A stretch of DNA of 64,000 nucleotides, from the NCBI RefSeq assembly GCF_042680685.1, contig NZ_JBHUEA010000001.1, positions 222,482 through 286,481 on the forward strand, read 5' to 3'. This stretch comes from Amnibacterium endophyticum (lineage in GTDB: Bacteria; Actinomycetota; Actinomycetes; Actinomycetales; Microbacteriaceae). The notes under the pieces were generated by a model. The model was given only the letters and a program-made list of their open reading frames with translations. It did not search any database and was not told where the DNA came from. Position numbers and translations under genes: made by a program. This document shows positions 7,785 to 16,404 of the stretch, piece by piece. Each line of letters opens with the position of its first letter. Position 1 is the first letter of the stretch.

Positions 7785-8936
7785 ATGGCGTACCGCGACG
7801 TGCTCTTCGAACCGCTGGTGTCCGTGTTCCTGGTCGCCGGGCTCGACGAGGCGACGCTCGATGCGCTGCCCGCCGCAGCACGCACCGTCGTCCGTGCGCG
7901 CACCGCTGCGCGACGCCGCTGGCCCGGGCCGGTCCTGCGACCGCGCTTCTCCCCCGCCGCGCGCGCCGAGTCCGCGGTGCCGCGCAACGTGCGCGACCTG
8001 CCGGCCGGGCTCTCGGATCCCGACCTGATCGCGGCTGCCCACGCGGCGGGGCTGCACGGCCTGCCCTTCGCGCTGACCCGCTCCGGCGACCGCTGCGTCG
8101 TCGCCACCGCGCACGCCGTCTACGACGGCACCGCCTCGCTCGAGCTGGTCCACGACCTGCTCGACGCGGCCGCAGGGCTGCCGCTCGCGCCCGAGCCGGT
8201 CGCGGCGCGCGCGCCGGTCCGGGCCGCGCTGCGGCGCGTGCGCCTCGCCGACGTGCGCCGGTTCGTGGACGCGCGTCGGCACCGCGACCCGGGCGCAGCG
8301 CCCGCGGAGGGGGCGACGATCGTGCCGCGGACCTCGACCGCCGCCTTCGCCCTCGACCGCGCCGACCTCGTGGCGATCCGCCGGTACCGCGAGCCGGACC
8401 GCGCCGGCCGGCCGACGCTGCTCAGCCGAATCGCCGGGCTGATCGTCACCGCGCTGCGCGAGGTGCAGGTCGGCGACGGCGACGTCCCCGTGTGGATGAC
8501 GACGGACCTGCGGCACCTCGTCGACGGCCGCGTCGACGGCAACTTCATCGGGCGGGAGCAGATCGGCACCCTGCACGGCGACCAGTGGGCGCCCGGAGCG
8601 CTGGCAGCGCGGCTCGTCGCCATGAAGGGCCCCGGGCAGGCCCTGTCGCTCGTGTGGTCGACGACGGGATGGCTGCTGCGCAGCGCCCTCGGCCGGCGGC
8701 CGGTCGCGGGTGAGGAGGTCGTGCTCACCCTCGCGGCGACGCAACGGGCCTTCCCGGTGCCCGTGCGAGCGGCGCTCGCGACCTCCATCGGGGGCTCCCC
8801 GACGTTCGGCTTCGCCTGGCAGACGAAGGACGCGGTGCACGTCTCCGTGCACAGCACGAGCGGGCGGTTCGACCTCGACCGGTTCGAGGACGCGTTCCGC
8901 AGGATCGTGCGGGAGCGCGCGGGACAGGACAGCTAG
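7785..8936 (+). CDS. Condensation-domain/PapA-like acyltransferase homologue
   Basis: The 383-residue soluble protein carries TAHAVYDG at about 108-115, matching the HHxxxDG motif of CoA- or carrier-dependent acyltransferases (NRPS condensation domains, PapA, wax-ester synthases) with the second, catalytic His110 and Asp114 present. The C-terminal half has a GNFIGREQ stretch where this superfamily often has a conserved Asn/Gly region. The start has a strong AGGAGG box 7 nt upstream. It follows the membrane acyltransferase and converges on an ACP/KAS III pair, so acyl transfer from the ACP to a glycan or lipid is a reasonable guess. Both acceptor and donor are unknown. Family assignment rests mainly on the motif and gene size. 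Confidence 0.55.
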   Translation: MAYRDVLFEPLVSVFLVAGLDEATLDALPAAARTVVRARTAARRRWPGPVLRPRFSPAARAESAVPRNVRDLPAGLSDPDLIAAAHAAGLHGLPFALTRSGDRCVVATAHAVYDGTASLELVHDLLDAAAGLPLAPEPVAARAPVRAALRRVRLADVRRFVDARRHRDPGAAPAEGATIVPRTSTAAFALDRADLVAIRRYREPDRAGRPTLLSRIAGLIVTALREVQVGDGDVPVWMTTDLRHLVDGRVDGNFIGREQIGTLHGDQWAPGALAARLVAMKGPGQALSLVWSTTGWLLRSALGRRPVAGEEVVLTLAATQRAFPVPVRAALATSIGGSPTFGFAWQTKDAVHVSVHSTSGRFDLDRFEDAFRRIVRERAGQDS

Positions 8937-8941
8937 CGGGG

Positions 8942-9084
8942 GTGGTCTCGAGGCTCGCTGCGCTCGCACCTCGACCAGCGGGAGGGGCAGGGTGGTTTCG
9001 AGGCTCCGCTGCGCTCCGCACCTCAACCAGCGAAGAGGGGAAAGTCATCTCGAGGCTCGCTGCGCTCGCACCTCGACCGGCGGG
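8942..9084. repeat. Three REP-like palindromic repeats at a convergent gene junction
   Basis: Three near-identical copies (about 8942-8982, 8991-9035, 9044-9084) of a TCGAGGCTCGCTGCGCTCGC-type element each end in ACCTCGACCAGCGG or a close variant. Each can fold into a long GC stem. They fill the gap between the condensation-like gene and the KAS III gene, which meet tail to tail, so they may act as a bidirectional terminator. Related copies are at 62699-62794. Confidence 0.85.
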
Positions 9085-9110
9085 AGGAGGCGGGGCGAAG
9101 GCGAGAGGGG

Positions 9111-10115
9111 CTACCAGTCGATGATCGCGCCGGACCAGGCGAGGCCGACGCCGAAGCCCAGGAGGAGGGAGCGGCTGCCCTCGGCCAGCGCTCCGCGGTC
9201 CTTCGCCCTCGCGAGCGCGATCGGGATCGTCGAGGAGACGGTGTTGCCGACGTCCGCGAGGTCGACCACGAACCGGTCCTCAGGCACCCCGAGCTTCCGT
9301 CGCAGGTGGCCGAGCATGAACGCGTTCGCCTGGTGGAAGACCCACGTGTCGATCGCATCGCGCTCGACACCCGCCTTCGCCAGCACCCGCTCGACCGCCG
9401 GCGGGACGACCCGCAGCGTGAACTCGAACACCGCAGGCCCGTCCATGTAGAGGTCCGCGCCGCTCGCGGTCAGGCCGCGCCGGGCCGGGTCGGCCGCCTC
9501 CGGCAGCCCGCCGTCCCGCAGGCCGCCACCGGGCACGCAGAGCGCACCGCCGCCGCTGCCCTCGCTGCCGTAGACGAACGCGGAGGCGCCCCTGCCGGGC
9601 GCCGCGGGCTCGAGCAGGGTCGCGGTCGCGCCGTCGCCGAAGATCGTGCGGACGCCGCGGTCCGCGGGGTTGAGCAGCCTGCTGTACGTGTCCGCGGTGA
9701 CGAGCAGGACGCGGGACGCCTGCCCGGCGTCGAGCAGCGCCGACGCGAGCCCGAGGCCGTGCACGTAGCCCGAGCAGCCGAGCGCCAGGTCGACCGTGCC
9801 GCAGTCGGTCGGCAGGCCGAGCGCGCCGTGCACGATCGACGAGACCGCGGGCATCGGGTGGTCCGGGGTCTGGGTCACGACGATCAGGTGGTCGATCGTC
9901 GACAGGTCGACGTCGTGGTCCCGCTGCAGCGCCCGGACGGCACCGACGGCGAGGTCGGAGGAGAACTCGTCGTCGGCGGCGATGTGCCGCCCGTCGATCC
10001 CGGTCTTGCCGGCGATCTTCGCCACCGTCCAGTCGGGGAACTCGGCGGCGAGGTCCTCGTTCGTCAGCACGCGCTCCGGCAGGTGGACGCCGATCGCGGC
10101 GATCGCGGCGGGCAC
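9111..10115 (-). CDS. Beta-ketoacyl-ACP synthase III-like enzyme
   Basis: The 334-residue thiolase-fold protein has the KAS III triad: Cys114 in ALGCSGYV, His261 in FHQAN and Asn291 in VGNTVSST. The N-terminal GVHLPERVLTNEDLA region is typical of the FabH family. It starts at a GTG two bases after the stop of an ACP gene, so the two are one translational unit. FabH-type enzymes condense an acyl-CoA with malonyl-ACP. A dedicated copy with its own ACP inside a polysaccharide region suggests it makes or loads a special acyl group rather than serving housekeeping fatty-acid synthesis. The nearby acyltransferases could consume that group. Confidence 0.88.
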   Translation of the reverse strand: MPAAIAAIGVHLPERVLTNEDLAAEFPDWTVAKIAGKTGIDGRHIAADDEFSSDLAVGAVRALQRDHDVDLSTIDHLIVVTQTPDHPMPAVSSIVHGALGLPTDCGTVDLALGCSGYVHGLGLASALLDAGQASRVLLVTADTYSRLLNPADRGVRTIFGDGATATLLEPAAPGRGASAFVYGSEGSGGGALCVPGGGLRDGGLPEAADPARRGLTASGADLYMDGPAVFEFTLRVVPPAVERVLAKAGVERDAIDTWVFHQANAFMLGHLRRKLGVPEDRFVVDLADVGNTVSSTIPIALARAKDRGALAEGSRSLLLGFGVGLAWSGAIIDW

Positions 10116-10117
10116 GA

Positions 10118-10336
10118 TCAGCCGAAGAGCTTCAGCAGGTCCGCCGGGGTCTCGCTCCGGGCGAGCGCCTGCGGGTCGATCAGCGTCCGGTACCGCTCGT
10201 CGGCGATCGAGATGAAGGTCATGTTCGACAGCGAGTCCCAGCCGAGCTCCTCCAGGTCGGCGCCGTCGGTGACGTCGTCCTGCGGCAGCTCGAGGATCTC
10301 CGCCACCACGTCGTTCAGCTCGGCCTGGCTCGGCAT
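10118..10336 (-). CDS. Acyl carrier protein
   Basis: The 72-residue acidic protein contains LGWDSLSNM, the 4'-phosphopantetheine attachment site, with Ser35 as the modified residue. Length and helical pattern fit a discrete ACP. ATG 10336 is preferred over longer in-frame starts because the upstream extension is Pro/Arg-rich and non-ACP-like, and because ACPs are about 75-80 residues. The KAS III start follows two bases after the stop. The next upstream gene on the same strand ends 79 bp away. Confidence 0.87.
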   Translation of the reverse strand: MPSQAELNDVVAEILELPQDDVTDGADLEELGWDSLSNMTFISIADERYRTLIDPQALARSETPADLLKLFG

Positions 10337-10390
10337 CGGCCTTCCTCTCCTCGGTCCACCCCAGTATCGCCCGTGGTGCTTCGCGGCAGG

Positions 10391-10430
10391 CGGGTGGTGA
10401 GCGGGTTCGACGGACTCAACCAGCGGGGGC
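10391..10430. repeat. Degenerate repeat carrying the stop codon of the beta-helix gene
   Basis: GGGTTCGACGGACTCAACCAGCGG resembles the repeat family at 8942 and 12015 and has GGTT/AACC arms. The stop codon of the beta-helix gene (10416-10418) lies inside it. It may form the 3' end or a stabilising hairpin of that transcript. Confidence 0.5.
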
Positions 10431-12005
10431 GGCGTCACCCGTCGTGCTCGGCGGGAGACCGGTGTACGGGGTGGGCGCGGTGACGAGGTTGCGGTCGCAG
10501 ACGACCGCGCCGGTGGTGCCGGCGGCGTCGACACCGATGCCGCCGGCACGGAGCACGTTGTCGCGGATGAGGGTGCCGGCCGCGCACCCCGCTGCGTGGA
10601 CGGCCGTCCCGACCGCCCGGACGGTGTTCGCGTCGCAGAGCAGGCCGGTGCCGCCCTCGACGTCCACGCCGAGCCCGCCGCCCGCGCCGACGACCGTGTT
10701 CTGCCGCACCTGCGCGCCGCTCGGGGACTGCAGCCGCACCCCGGTCGTCGTCGCGCCCTCGACGCGGTTCGAGGCGACCTCGAGGTCCTCGCTCGGCTGG
10801 CGCGCGAAGACGCCGTGCTGCAGCTCGCCCTCGGCGCGGATCCGGTTGCCGGCGATGCGGCAGCCGCGGGCGGCGACCGCGTCGCCGACGTTGCCGAGCA
10901 CCGCGACGCCCGCGTCGGCCGTCGCGCCGCGCGGCACGTCGATCGTGTTGTCCGCCACGACCGCGTCGCGCACCGGGCGGGCCGCGTCGATCCCGTAGAG
11001 CGTGATGGCCGCGTGCACCGGACCCCACGCGGAGCCCTGCGTGTCCGCCGCGGTGCGCGTGTACCGCAGGGTGTTGCCGACGACGGTGCCGGAGTCCGCG
11101 CCGATCAGCGCGATCGACCACCAGGTCGCATCCGCGACCGCGTTGCCCGTGATCGCGATGTGGTGCACCTCCTCCGACACGATCCCGCGGCGGAACGGCC
11201 CGTGGATCACGTTGCCCGCGATCACGACCATCCGGTGGTCGTGCGTCCACTCGGTCCGGCGCTGGTCGTCGAGGCCCTCGGCGTGGATCCCGATGCGGGC
11301 GTCGCGTCCCCGCTGCGCGGTCACGACGTTGCCGGTGACGGTGGCCGAGGCGCCCCAGCAGACGATGCCGTCGCCGTAGTCCTCCCCCGCTCTGCTGGTG
11401 TCGCTCGGGCCGCCGCCGCGGCCGAGGACGTCGAGGACGTGGTTGCCGCTGACGACGAAGTCGTGGAACTCGCCGGCGGGCGAGATCGTGATGCCCTGCC
11501 CGAAGCCCTCGAGCGTGCTACCGGTCACGCGGCCGAAGTCGGCGAGGAAGCAGAGGCCGCGGTTCAGCACGCCGTCCGGGTTCGTCGCGCGGATCCCGTC
11601 GACCCAGCAGTGGTCCGCGCGGACGTCGACGAAGCCGTTCTGCCCCTCCGGGTCGACGCCGTAGTCCCCGCCTGCGACGAAGCGCCACTCGCCGGAACCC
11701 GTCAGCCGCGTGTGCGCGGCGCGGACGGTGAGCCCGCCGCCGAGGCGGAGCACGCTGCCGGAGGGGTTGACGATCGTCGCGCCGACGGGTGCGGCGTCGA
11801 GGACCGCCTGGACGGCGGCACGGCTGTCGGCGGCGCCCGTCGGGTCGATGCCGTCGCCCTGCAGCAGGATCGCGCCCGCGCTGGTGCTGACGACGGGTTC
11901 GGGGGCGCGGGCGCCGGCCGCGAGGGTGCCCGCGGCGCCGCCGAACGCCGCCGCTGCTGCGAGGAGCTGGGCGACGGTGCGGCGGCGGTCCTGATCCGGG
12001 GTCAT
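10416..12005 (-). CDS. Tat-exported right-handed beta-helix (pectate-lyase-like) protein
   Basis: The 529-residue protein starts MTPDQDRRRTVAQLL, followed by an Ala/Gly-rich hydrophobic stretch, as in a twin-arginine signal. GDGIDPTGAADSRAAVQAVL (about 48-67) is the usual N-terminal turn of pectate-lyase-3/GH28-like helices. The rest is a series of about 25-residue rungs rich in xVxGNxV motifs. Such folds bind, cleave or epimerise polysaccharides. I see no decisive catalytic motif, so the activity (lyase, hydrolase, epimerase) is open. ATG 12005 fits the signal; an upstream in-frame start exists. It sits between the monooxygenase and the ACP on the same strand. Confidence 0.8.
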   Translation of the reverse strand: MTPDQDRRRTVAQLLAAAAAFGGAAGTLAAGARAPEPVVSTSAGAILLQGDGIDPTGAADSRAAVQAVLDAAPVGATIVNPSGSVLRLGGGLTVRAAHTRLTGSGEWRFVAGGDYGVDPEGQNGFVDVRADHCWVDGIRATNPDGVLNRGLCFLADFGRVTGSTLEGFGQGITISPAGEFHDFVVSGNHVLDVLGRGGGPSDTSRAGEDYGDGIVCWGASATVTGNVVTAQRGRDARIGIHAEGLDDQRRTEWTHDHRMVVIAGNVIHGPFRRGIVSEEVHHIAITGNAVADATWWSIALIGADSGTVVGNTLRYTRTAADTQGSAWGPVHAAITLYGIDAARPVRDAVVADNTIDVPRGATADAGVAVLGNVGDAVAARGCRIAGNRIRAEGELQHGVFARQPSEDLEVASNRVEGATTTGVRLQSPSGAQVRQNTVVGAGGGLGVDVEGGTGLLCDANTVRAVGTAVHAAGCAAGTLIRDNVLRAGGIGVDAAGTTGAVVCDRNLVTAPTPYTGLPPSTTGDAAPAG

Positions 12006-12011
12006 GGGGTC

Positions 12012-12063
12012 AGCCGGCCGGGGTGGTCTCGACACGGGCGCGGGGCGCCCGGCTCAACCGGCG
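12012..12063. repeat. Palindromic repeat carrying the stop codon of the monooxygenase gene
   Basis: GGTCTCGACACGGGCGCGGGGCGCCCGGCTCAACC forms a strong GC hairpin. The TGA of the monooxygenase gene (12054-12056) is inside its GGTTGAG arm. It fills the 48-bp gap before the beta-helix start and is another member of the repeat family in this window. Confidence 0.65.
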
Positions 12064-13631
12064 GAAGATCGACGGGCTCGGCCATCGGCGGCCTCGGGGC
12101 GGGCGCGCTGCAGGGACGGCATGCGTGCGAGCGCCGTCCGCAGCGCCTCCGCGTAGTCGGCGGGGTCCATCGGGTGCAGCAGCTGGCGGCGGCGCACGGA
12201 CCTCGGCAGCGCGACACCGAGGGAGGCGAGCACCCGGTCGAGGTCCCGCAGGTTGACGGGGGGCAGCGCGGTGGTCCGGCGCTCGGGGGCGCGCTCCGTG
12301 GCGACCGGGAAGGGGGCCGCGGCACGCCGCATCCGCGACGCGCTCGGGAGCCGGACGGCGCCGGTGACCACCCCCGCCAGCCACGCGGCCGCGATCTCGC
12401 TGGTCAGCGGGCTGCGGAAGGTGTGCGCCCACCCGATGAAGGCGAGGTTCGGCACGTCGACCGCGAGCACCCGCTCGTGCAGCAGCAGCGCACCGTCCGG
12501 CGTCGTCGCGCGCTCCAGCACGGCCGGCGCGAGGAAGTCGACGCCCTGCTCGTACCCGGTCGCGGCGACCACGACGTCGGAGGGGAGCCGGGTGCCGTCG
12601 GACAGCTCGACGAACGGTCCCTGCTCGTCGGCGCCCAGCCGGGCGACGGACCGCTCGCGGTGCACGCGGATGCGCCCGTCGGCGACACCCTCGAAGAAGC
12701 CGTCGGTGACGAGGCTGTTCGACGTGCGGATCTCCGTGTCCGGCAGCAGCCCGAGCGCCGAGAGGTTCGAGGTGCGGTCGACGGCCCGCGCGATGACGCG
12801 ACCGAGCAGCACGCGGGGCAGGCGCTCCGGGACCCGCCGCAGCAGCAGCCGGCCGGTCGAGGAGCGGTAGCGGGTGCCGATCAGCCGCTCCCCGGCCCGG
12901 GTCAGCACCAGGTGGTGGAAGGTCAGGCCCGCGAGGCCGAGGCGCTTCGGGTACTTCCAGGTCAGCGTCCGCGCGATCACCGCGGTCGACGCGCTGCGGG
13001 TCGCGGCGTGCGCGGCGACGTCGCAGGCGGTCTTGCCCCAGCCGACGACCACCGTGCGCGCGACCTCGAGCGCGGCGCCGTCGCCCAGCCGCCCCGGCGC
13101 CAGCACCCGGCCGCCCGCGGCCTCGAACTCGGTTCGTCCGGCCCAGTCGGGCACGTGCGGACGCGAGAAGACGCCGTTGGCGGCCACCAGCCAGTCGAAG
13201 TCCTCGGACCTCTGCCCGTCCGGGCCCTCGCTGTCGATGCGCCACGTGCCGTCGGGCAGCCGGTCGGCGCGCAGCACGCGGGTCGACAGCCGCACCTGCG
13301 AAGCGGGCACGCCCTCGTGGAGGTGGTCCGCGAGGTACCGGCGCACGTCGGCGCCCGCGGGGTGCTCCGCAGCGGTGGGCGGCATGCGCCGGCCGCTGTA
13401 GGTGTAGCTGTGCCGGTCGTCCTGCGTCGCGATGCCGGGGTAGGCGCGGGAGGCGCTCCAGACGCCGCCGACGTCGGGCGCCTGCTCGAACACGGTCACC
13501 TCGGCGCCGACCGCGGTGAGGGTGCGGGCCGCGACCACCCCCGAGACGCCCGCGCCGATGATCGCGACGCGCAGGCGGGGTGAGCTCGAGTCCGAGACGA
13601 CGTCGTCGACCGGGGTGAGGGTGTCGGTCAT
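12054..13631 (-). CDS. FAD-dependent monooxygenase of the FMO/Baeyer-Villiger type
   Basis: The 525-residue protein has a GAGVSG dinucleotide-binding motif at 26-31 for FAD and VVGWGKTACDVA, a GxGxxA-type motif, for NAD(P)H. The canonical FMO fingerprint FxGxxxHxxx is degenerate here (DWAGRTEFEAAG without the His), so it is FMO-like but not a textbook member. Start ATG 13631 overlaps the flippase stop by ATGA, so it is translated with the flippase. A redox enzyme in a glycan/acyl operon could oxidise a sugar amine, a sulfur or a lipid carbon. The substrate cannot be read from sequence. Confidence 0.78.
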   Translation of the reverse strand: MTDTLTPVDDVVSDSSSPRLRVAIIGAGVSGVVAARTLTAVGAEVTVFEQAPDVGGVWSASRAYPGIATQDDRHSYTYSGRRMPPTAAEHPAGADVRRYLADHLHEGVPASQVRLSTRVLRADRLPDGTWRIDSEGPDGQRSEDFDWLVAANGVFSRPHVPDWAGRTEFEAAGGRVLAPGRLGDGAALEVARTVVVGWGKTACDVAAHAATRSASTAVIARTLTWKYPKRLGLAGLTFHHLVLTRAGERLIGTRYRSSTGRLLLRRVPERLPRVLLGRVIARAVDRTSNLSALGLLPDTEIRTSNSLVTDGFFEGVADGRIRVHRERSVARLGADEQGPFVELSDGTRLPSDVVVAATGYEQGVDFLAPAVLERATTPDGALLLHERVLAVDVPNLAFIGWAHTFRSPLTSEIAAAWLAGVVTGAVRLPSASRMRRAAAPFPVATERAPERRTTALPPVNLRDLDRVLASLGVALPRSVRRRQLLHPMDPADYAEALRTALARMPSLQRARPEAADGRARRSSAG

Positions 13632-14923
13632 GCCGCCTCCCCCTGGGGGCCCGCGGCGCCGGCGAGACGGTCGGTCGGGGCGTCGACGCTGAGCGTCCGC
13701 GGGCTGCGCCGCAGGCCGCGCAGCCCGTCGCGCAGCGCCCAGAGCTGGTAGAGCGTGACCGCGACCTCGGCGAGCGCGACGCCGGCCGCCGCTCCCGTCG
13801 CGCCGAAGTGGATCGTGCCGAGCACCAGCACCGGCACGCCGACGACGGCGGCGACGGTGGAGCTGATCGCGACCGAGCGCACGCGCCCGAGCGCGACCAG
13901 CACGGAGAGCCCGAGCACCTGCGAGAAGTAGCTGGCCATCAGGGTGACGCCGAAGGCGATCGTCAGGTCGACGGGCAGGCCGTACTCGCCGTTCGTGAGC
14001 AGCGGGGCGACGAGCGGCGCACCGACTGCGAAGGCGACGGCACCAGTCAGGCCGAGGACCAGCAGCGTGCGGAGGCCGCGGAGCACGCGGCGACGGAAGA
14101 CGTCCGGGTCGTGCGCGGGGATGGACCCCTGCAGCAGGTTGAGGATCGGCAGGCCGGCCATGTTCGCGGTGCGGTACAGGCGGTCGGCCAGGGCGTAGAC
14201 GACGAGCGCCTGCGGCGCGAGCACGCCGACGAGGATCATCGGGGAGGCGACGTAGGAGGTCGACACCAGCATCGACCAGAGCGCAGGCAGCTGGCGGCGC
14301 AGCTCCGGCAGCGGCGCCCGCCCGTGCCGGCGGAGGAGCCCGACGAAGGAGCCCCCCGCCCCGCGCACGTTCAGCACCACGCCGAGCAGCACCCCCGCCG
14401 CCATCAGCGGCGGGAACGGGTAGGCCGAGTGCAGCAGCGCGCAGACGACCAGGCCGATGACGATCGCCCCGCAGCGGGGCAGCACCTCGCGCAGCACGAG
14501 CAGCCGGGGCGCGCGGATCCCTGTGTAGAACCAGGCGGCGGTCATGCCGTTCAGGCTGTACGCGACCGCGCTCATCGCGGCGAGCCAGGGATCGTGGGGC
14601 GCGAGCAGGAGCGCGATGCCGCCGCCGACGAGCGCGACGGGCGGCACGAGCAGCAGCCGGATGGCGATCGAGCGCAGCAGCAGCGCGTCCGACTCCTCCT
14701 CGGTCGCGAGCGCCGCCTCGGCCGCGCCCGACACCGCCCAGCCCCAGCCGATCAGCACGGTGCCGAGCACGCCGACGGCCTGCCCGAAGGCGATCAGGGA
14801 CCACTCCCCCGCGCCGCTCGCGGCGATCAGCGCCGGGATCGTCGCGAAGCCGACGATCCCGGTCAGCGCGGTCGCGAGGACGAAGCCGGACAGGCGGGAG
14901 GCCCAGCGGGCACCACCGGCCAT
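13628..14923 (-). CDS. Polysaccharide flippase, Wzx/MATE superfamily (first copy)
   Basis: The 431-residue protein has about 12-14 hydrophobic segments from residue 8 onward, the pattern of PST/Wzx exporters. It is expected to flip undecaprenyl-linked repeat units to the outer face of the membrane. ATG 14923 is chosen because a clear GGAGG lies 7 nt upstream. A longer start at 14977 would add 18 charged residues before the first span. It is followed by the overlapping monooxygenase gene and preceded, after 68 bp, by a GT4. The C-terminus is polar. Confidence 0.85.
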   Translation of the reverse strand: MAGGARWASRLSGFVLATALTGIVGFATIPALIAASGAGEWSLIAFGQAVGVLGTVLIGWGWAVSGAAEAALATEEESDALLLRSIAIRLLLVPPVALVGGGIALLLAPHDPWLAAMSAVAYSLNGMTAAWFYTGIRAPRLLVLREVLPRCGAIVIGLVVCALLHSAYPFPPLMAAGVLLGVVLNVRGAGGSFVGLLRRHGRAPLPELRRQLPALWSMLVSTSYVASPMILVGVLAPQALVVYALADRLYRTANMAGLPILNLLQGSIPAHDPDVFRRRVLRGLRTLLVLGLTGAVAFAVGAPLVAPLLTNGEYGLPVDLTIAFGVTLMASYFSQVLGLSVLVALGRVRSVAISSTVAAVVGVPVLVLGTIHFGATGAAAGVALAEVAVTLYQLWALRDGLRGLRRSPRTLSVDAPTDRLAGAAGPQGEAA

Positions 14924-14991
14924 GCCGGCCTCCTTCCCGGGCCGATCACCCGGCTCGTCCACCTCTGTTCGACGCATGCGCTGTCGCGACG

Positions 14992-16146
14992 CTAGGACCG
15001 CGACCGTCCTGCCGGGACTCCCTCTTCGGGGCGCCGGACCGAGGAGCGGGTCGCGGTCGGCTCGACGGAAACGGGCACGGGCACGGGCACGGGCTGCTCG
15101 CTGCGGAGCGGACCACGCAGCACGCGGGCGTAGGCGCGGCCGATGGCGTCCGCCTGTTCCTGCGGCGAAGGCGCCGAGGGCGCGACGGGAGCGACGCCGC
15201 CCGCCAGCAGCTCGGTCAGGGCGAGCGCGACGGCGCGCGGGGTGCGCAGGCGCGGGTCGAAGCCGAGCGAGTCGAGCGCCGGGATCGCCCGGGCGACCAC
15301 GGGCACGCCGAGCACCGCCGCCTCGAGCAGCGTGATCGGGCTGCCCTCCCACGCCGCGGTGTGCAGGTAGGCGTCGGCGGAGGCCATGAGCGTCAGGCAC
15401 TCGGAGCGCGGCACCCAGCCCGTCACGCGGACGCCTGCGGCGCGGAGTCGGTCCTCCGTCGCAGCGTCTCCTGCGCCGACCCAGGTGAGCCGCACGTCGG
15501 CGTCGAGGTGCGGCAGCATCGCGAGCAGGAACGCGGGGTCCTTCTGGGCCGTGACCCGGCCCACCAGCACGACCTCCTTGGCCCCGGTCCCGCCCGCCCA
15601 CCGCAGGTCGCGGGGCAGGCGGGCGATGTTCGGGATGTACTCGGCGCCGCTGCCGAGCCGGCGAGCGGTCTCCGCCTCGAACGGGCTCACGGCGGCGGTG
15701 AGGTCGGTGCGTGCGCTGAGCACGCGCTCGAGCAGCCGTGCCGTCAGCCGCGCCGGCGCGGACAGGTCGCGGCGGTCGAAGAAGTAGCTGTGCGGCGAGT
15801 AGACGATCGGCGCGCTCCGCGGGCCCCGCGTCTGCAGCCGGCCGATCAGGCCCGCCCAGGCCGAGTGGAGGTGGATGACGTCCGGCGCCAGCCGGCGCAC
15901 GGTCGAGCCGTAGACGCGACGGAGGGATCGGACGCCTCGGCCGGCGTCGATCACCTCGACCAGACCGGGCCGCTGCTCGGCCGTCCCGAAGGCGCCGCGC
16001 CGCGTGTAGAGCAGGGCGTGGCGGTAGCCGGGTGCGGACCGGACGAAGTCGTTGACCGCGTCCTCCAGCCCGCCCCCCATCGCCTCGGTGACGTGCAGGA
16101 TCAGTGGAGCGGAGCCGCGGTGCGCGGGGTCGCGAGTGATGGACAC
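14992..16146 (-). CDS. Glycosyltransferase family 4 (GT-B)
   Basis: The 384-residue protein has the GT4 layout: HVTEAMGGGLEDAV near the N-terminus (donor-side glycine loop), VIHLHSAWAG and YSPHSYFF, then VVLVGRVTAQKDP at the start of the second Rossmann domain and WEGSPITLLEAAVLG as the E-x7-E donor-binding motif. A GTG at 16146 with a GAGG box is preferred because upstream residues are not GT-like. The C-terminus has a VPVPVPVP tract encoded by four ACGGGC hexamers (15071-15094). It heads the minus-strand run that continues into the flippase. Confidence 0.85.
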   Translation of the reverse strand: MSITRDPAHRGSAPLILHVTEAMGGGLEDAVNDFVRSAPGYRHALLYTRRGAFGTAEQRPGLVEVIDAGRGVRSLRRVYGSTVRRLAPDVIHLHSAWAGLIGRLQTRGPRSAPIVYSPHSYFFDRRDLSAPARLTARLLERVLSARTDLTAAVSPFEAETARRLGSGAEYIPNIARLPRDLRWAGGTGAKEVVLVGRVTAQKDPAFLLAMLPHLDADVRLTWVGAGDAATEDRLRAAGVRVTGWVPRSECLTLMASADAYLHTAAWEGSPITLLEAAVLGVPVVARAIPALDSLGFDPRLRTPRAVALALTELLAGGVAPVAPSAPSPQEQADAIGRAYARVLRGPLRSEQPVPVPVPVSVEPTATRSSVRRPEEGVPAGRSRS

Positions 16147-16404
16147 GAGTGCCTCGGGGAGGGTGCATCGCCGTTCGGGTACGGCGCGGTGGGTGGGTGC
16201 GTCGACGTGCTGGGCAGCTGCGCGGGTACGCTGCCGACCCGGGCAGGTTATTTCCCGGCGATCTCCCAGCGCCAGAGGGCCTGCGCGTTCTGACCCGGAC
16301 TGGGGGGTCCGCTCCACGTCATGCCGTCGCGATCCGTGGTGCACGCTCGAGGTCGACGCCGCGTCCCACCCGCCCCGCGGCGGCCGCGTCCGTCAGGAGG
16401 AACC

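Noticed and set aside
10596..13583. 995-codon plus-strand ORF
   Set aside because: It is antisense to the beta-helix and monooxygenase genes, which have clear motifs and codon bias on the minus strand.
15071..15094. Four ACGGGC hexamers as a phase-variation switch
   Set aside because: The unit is 6 bp, so slippage would keep the frame; only the length of a Val/Pro tail would change.
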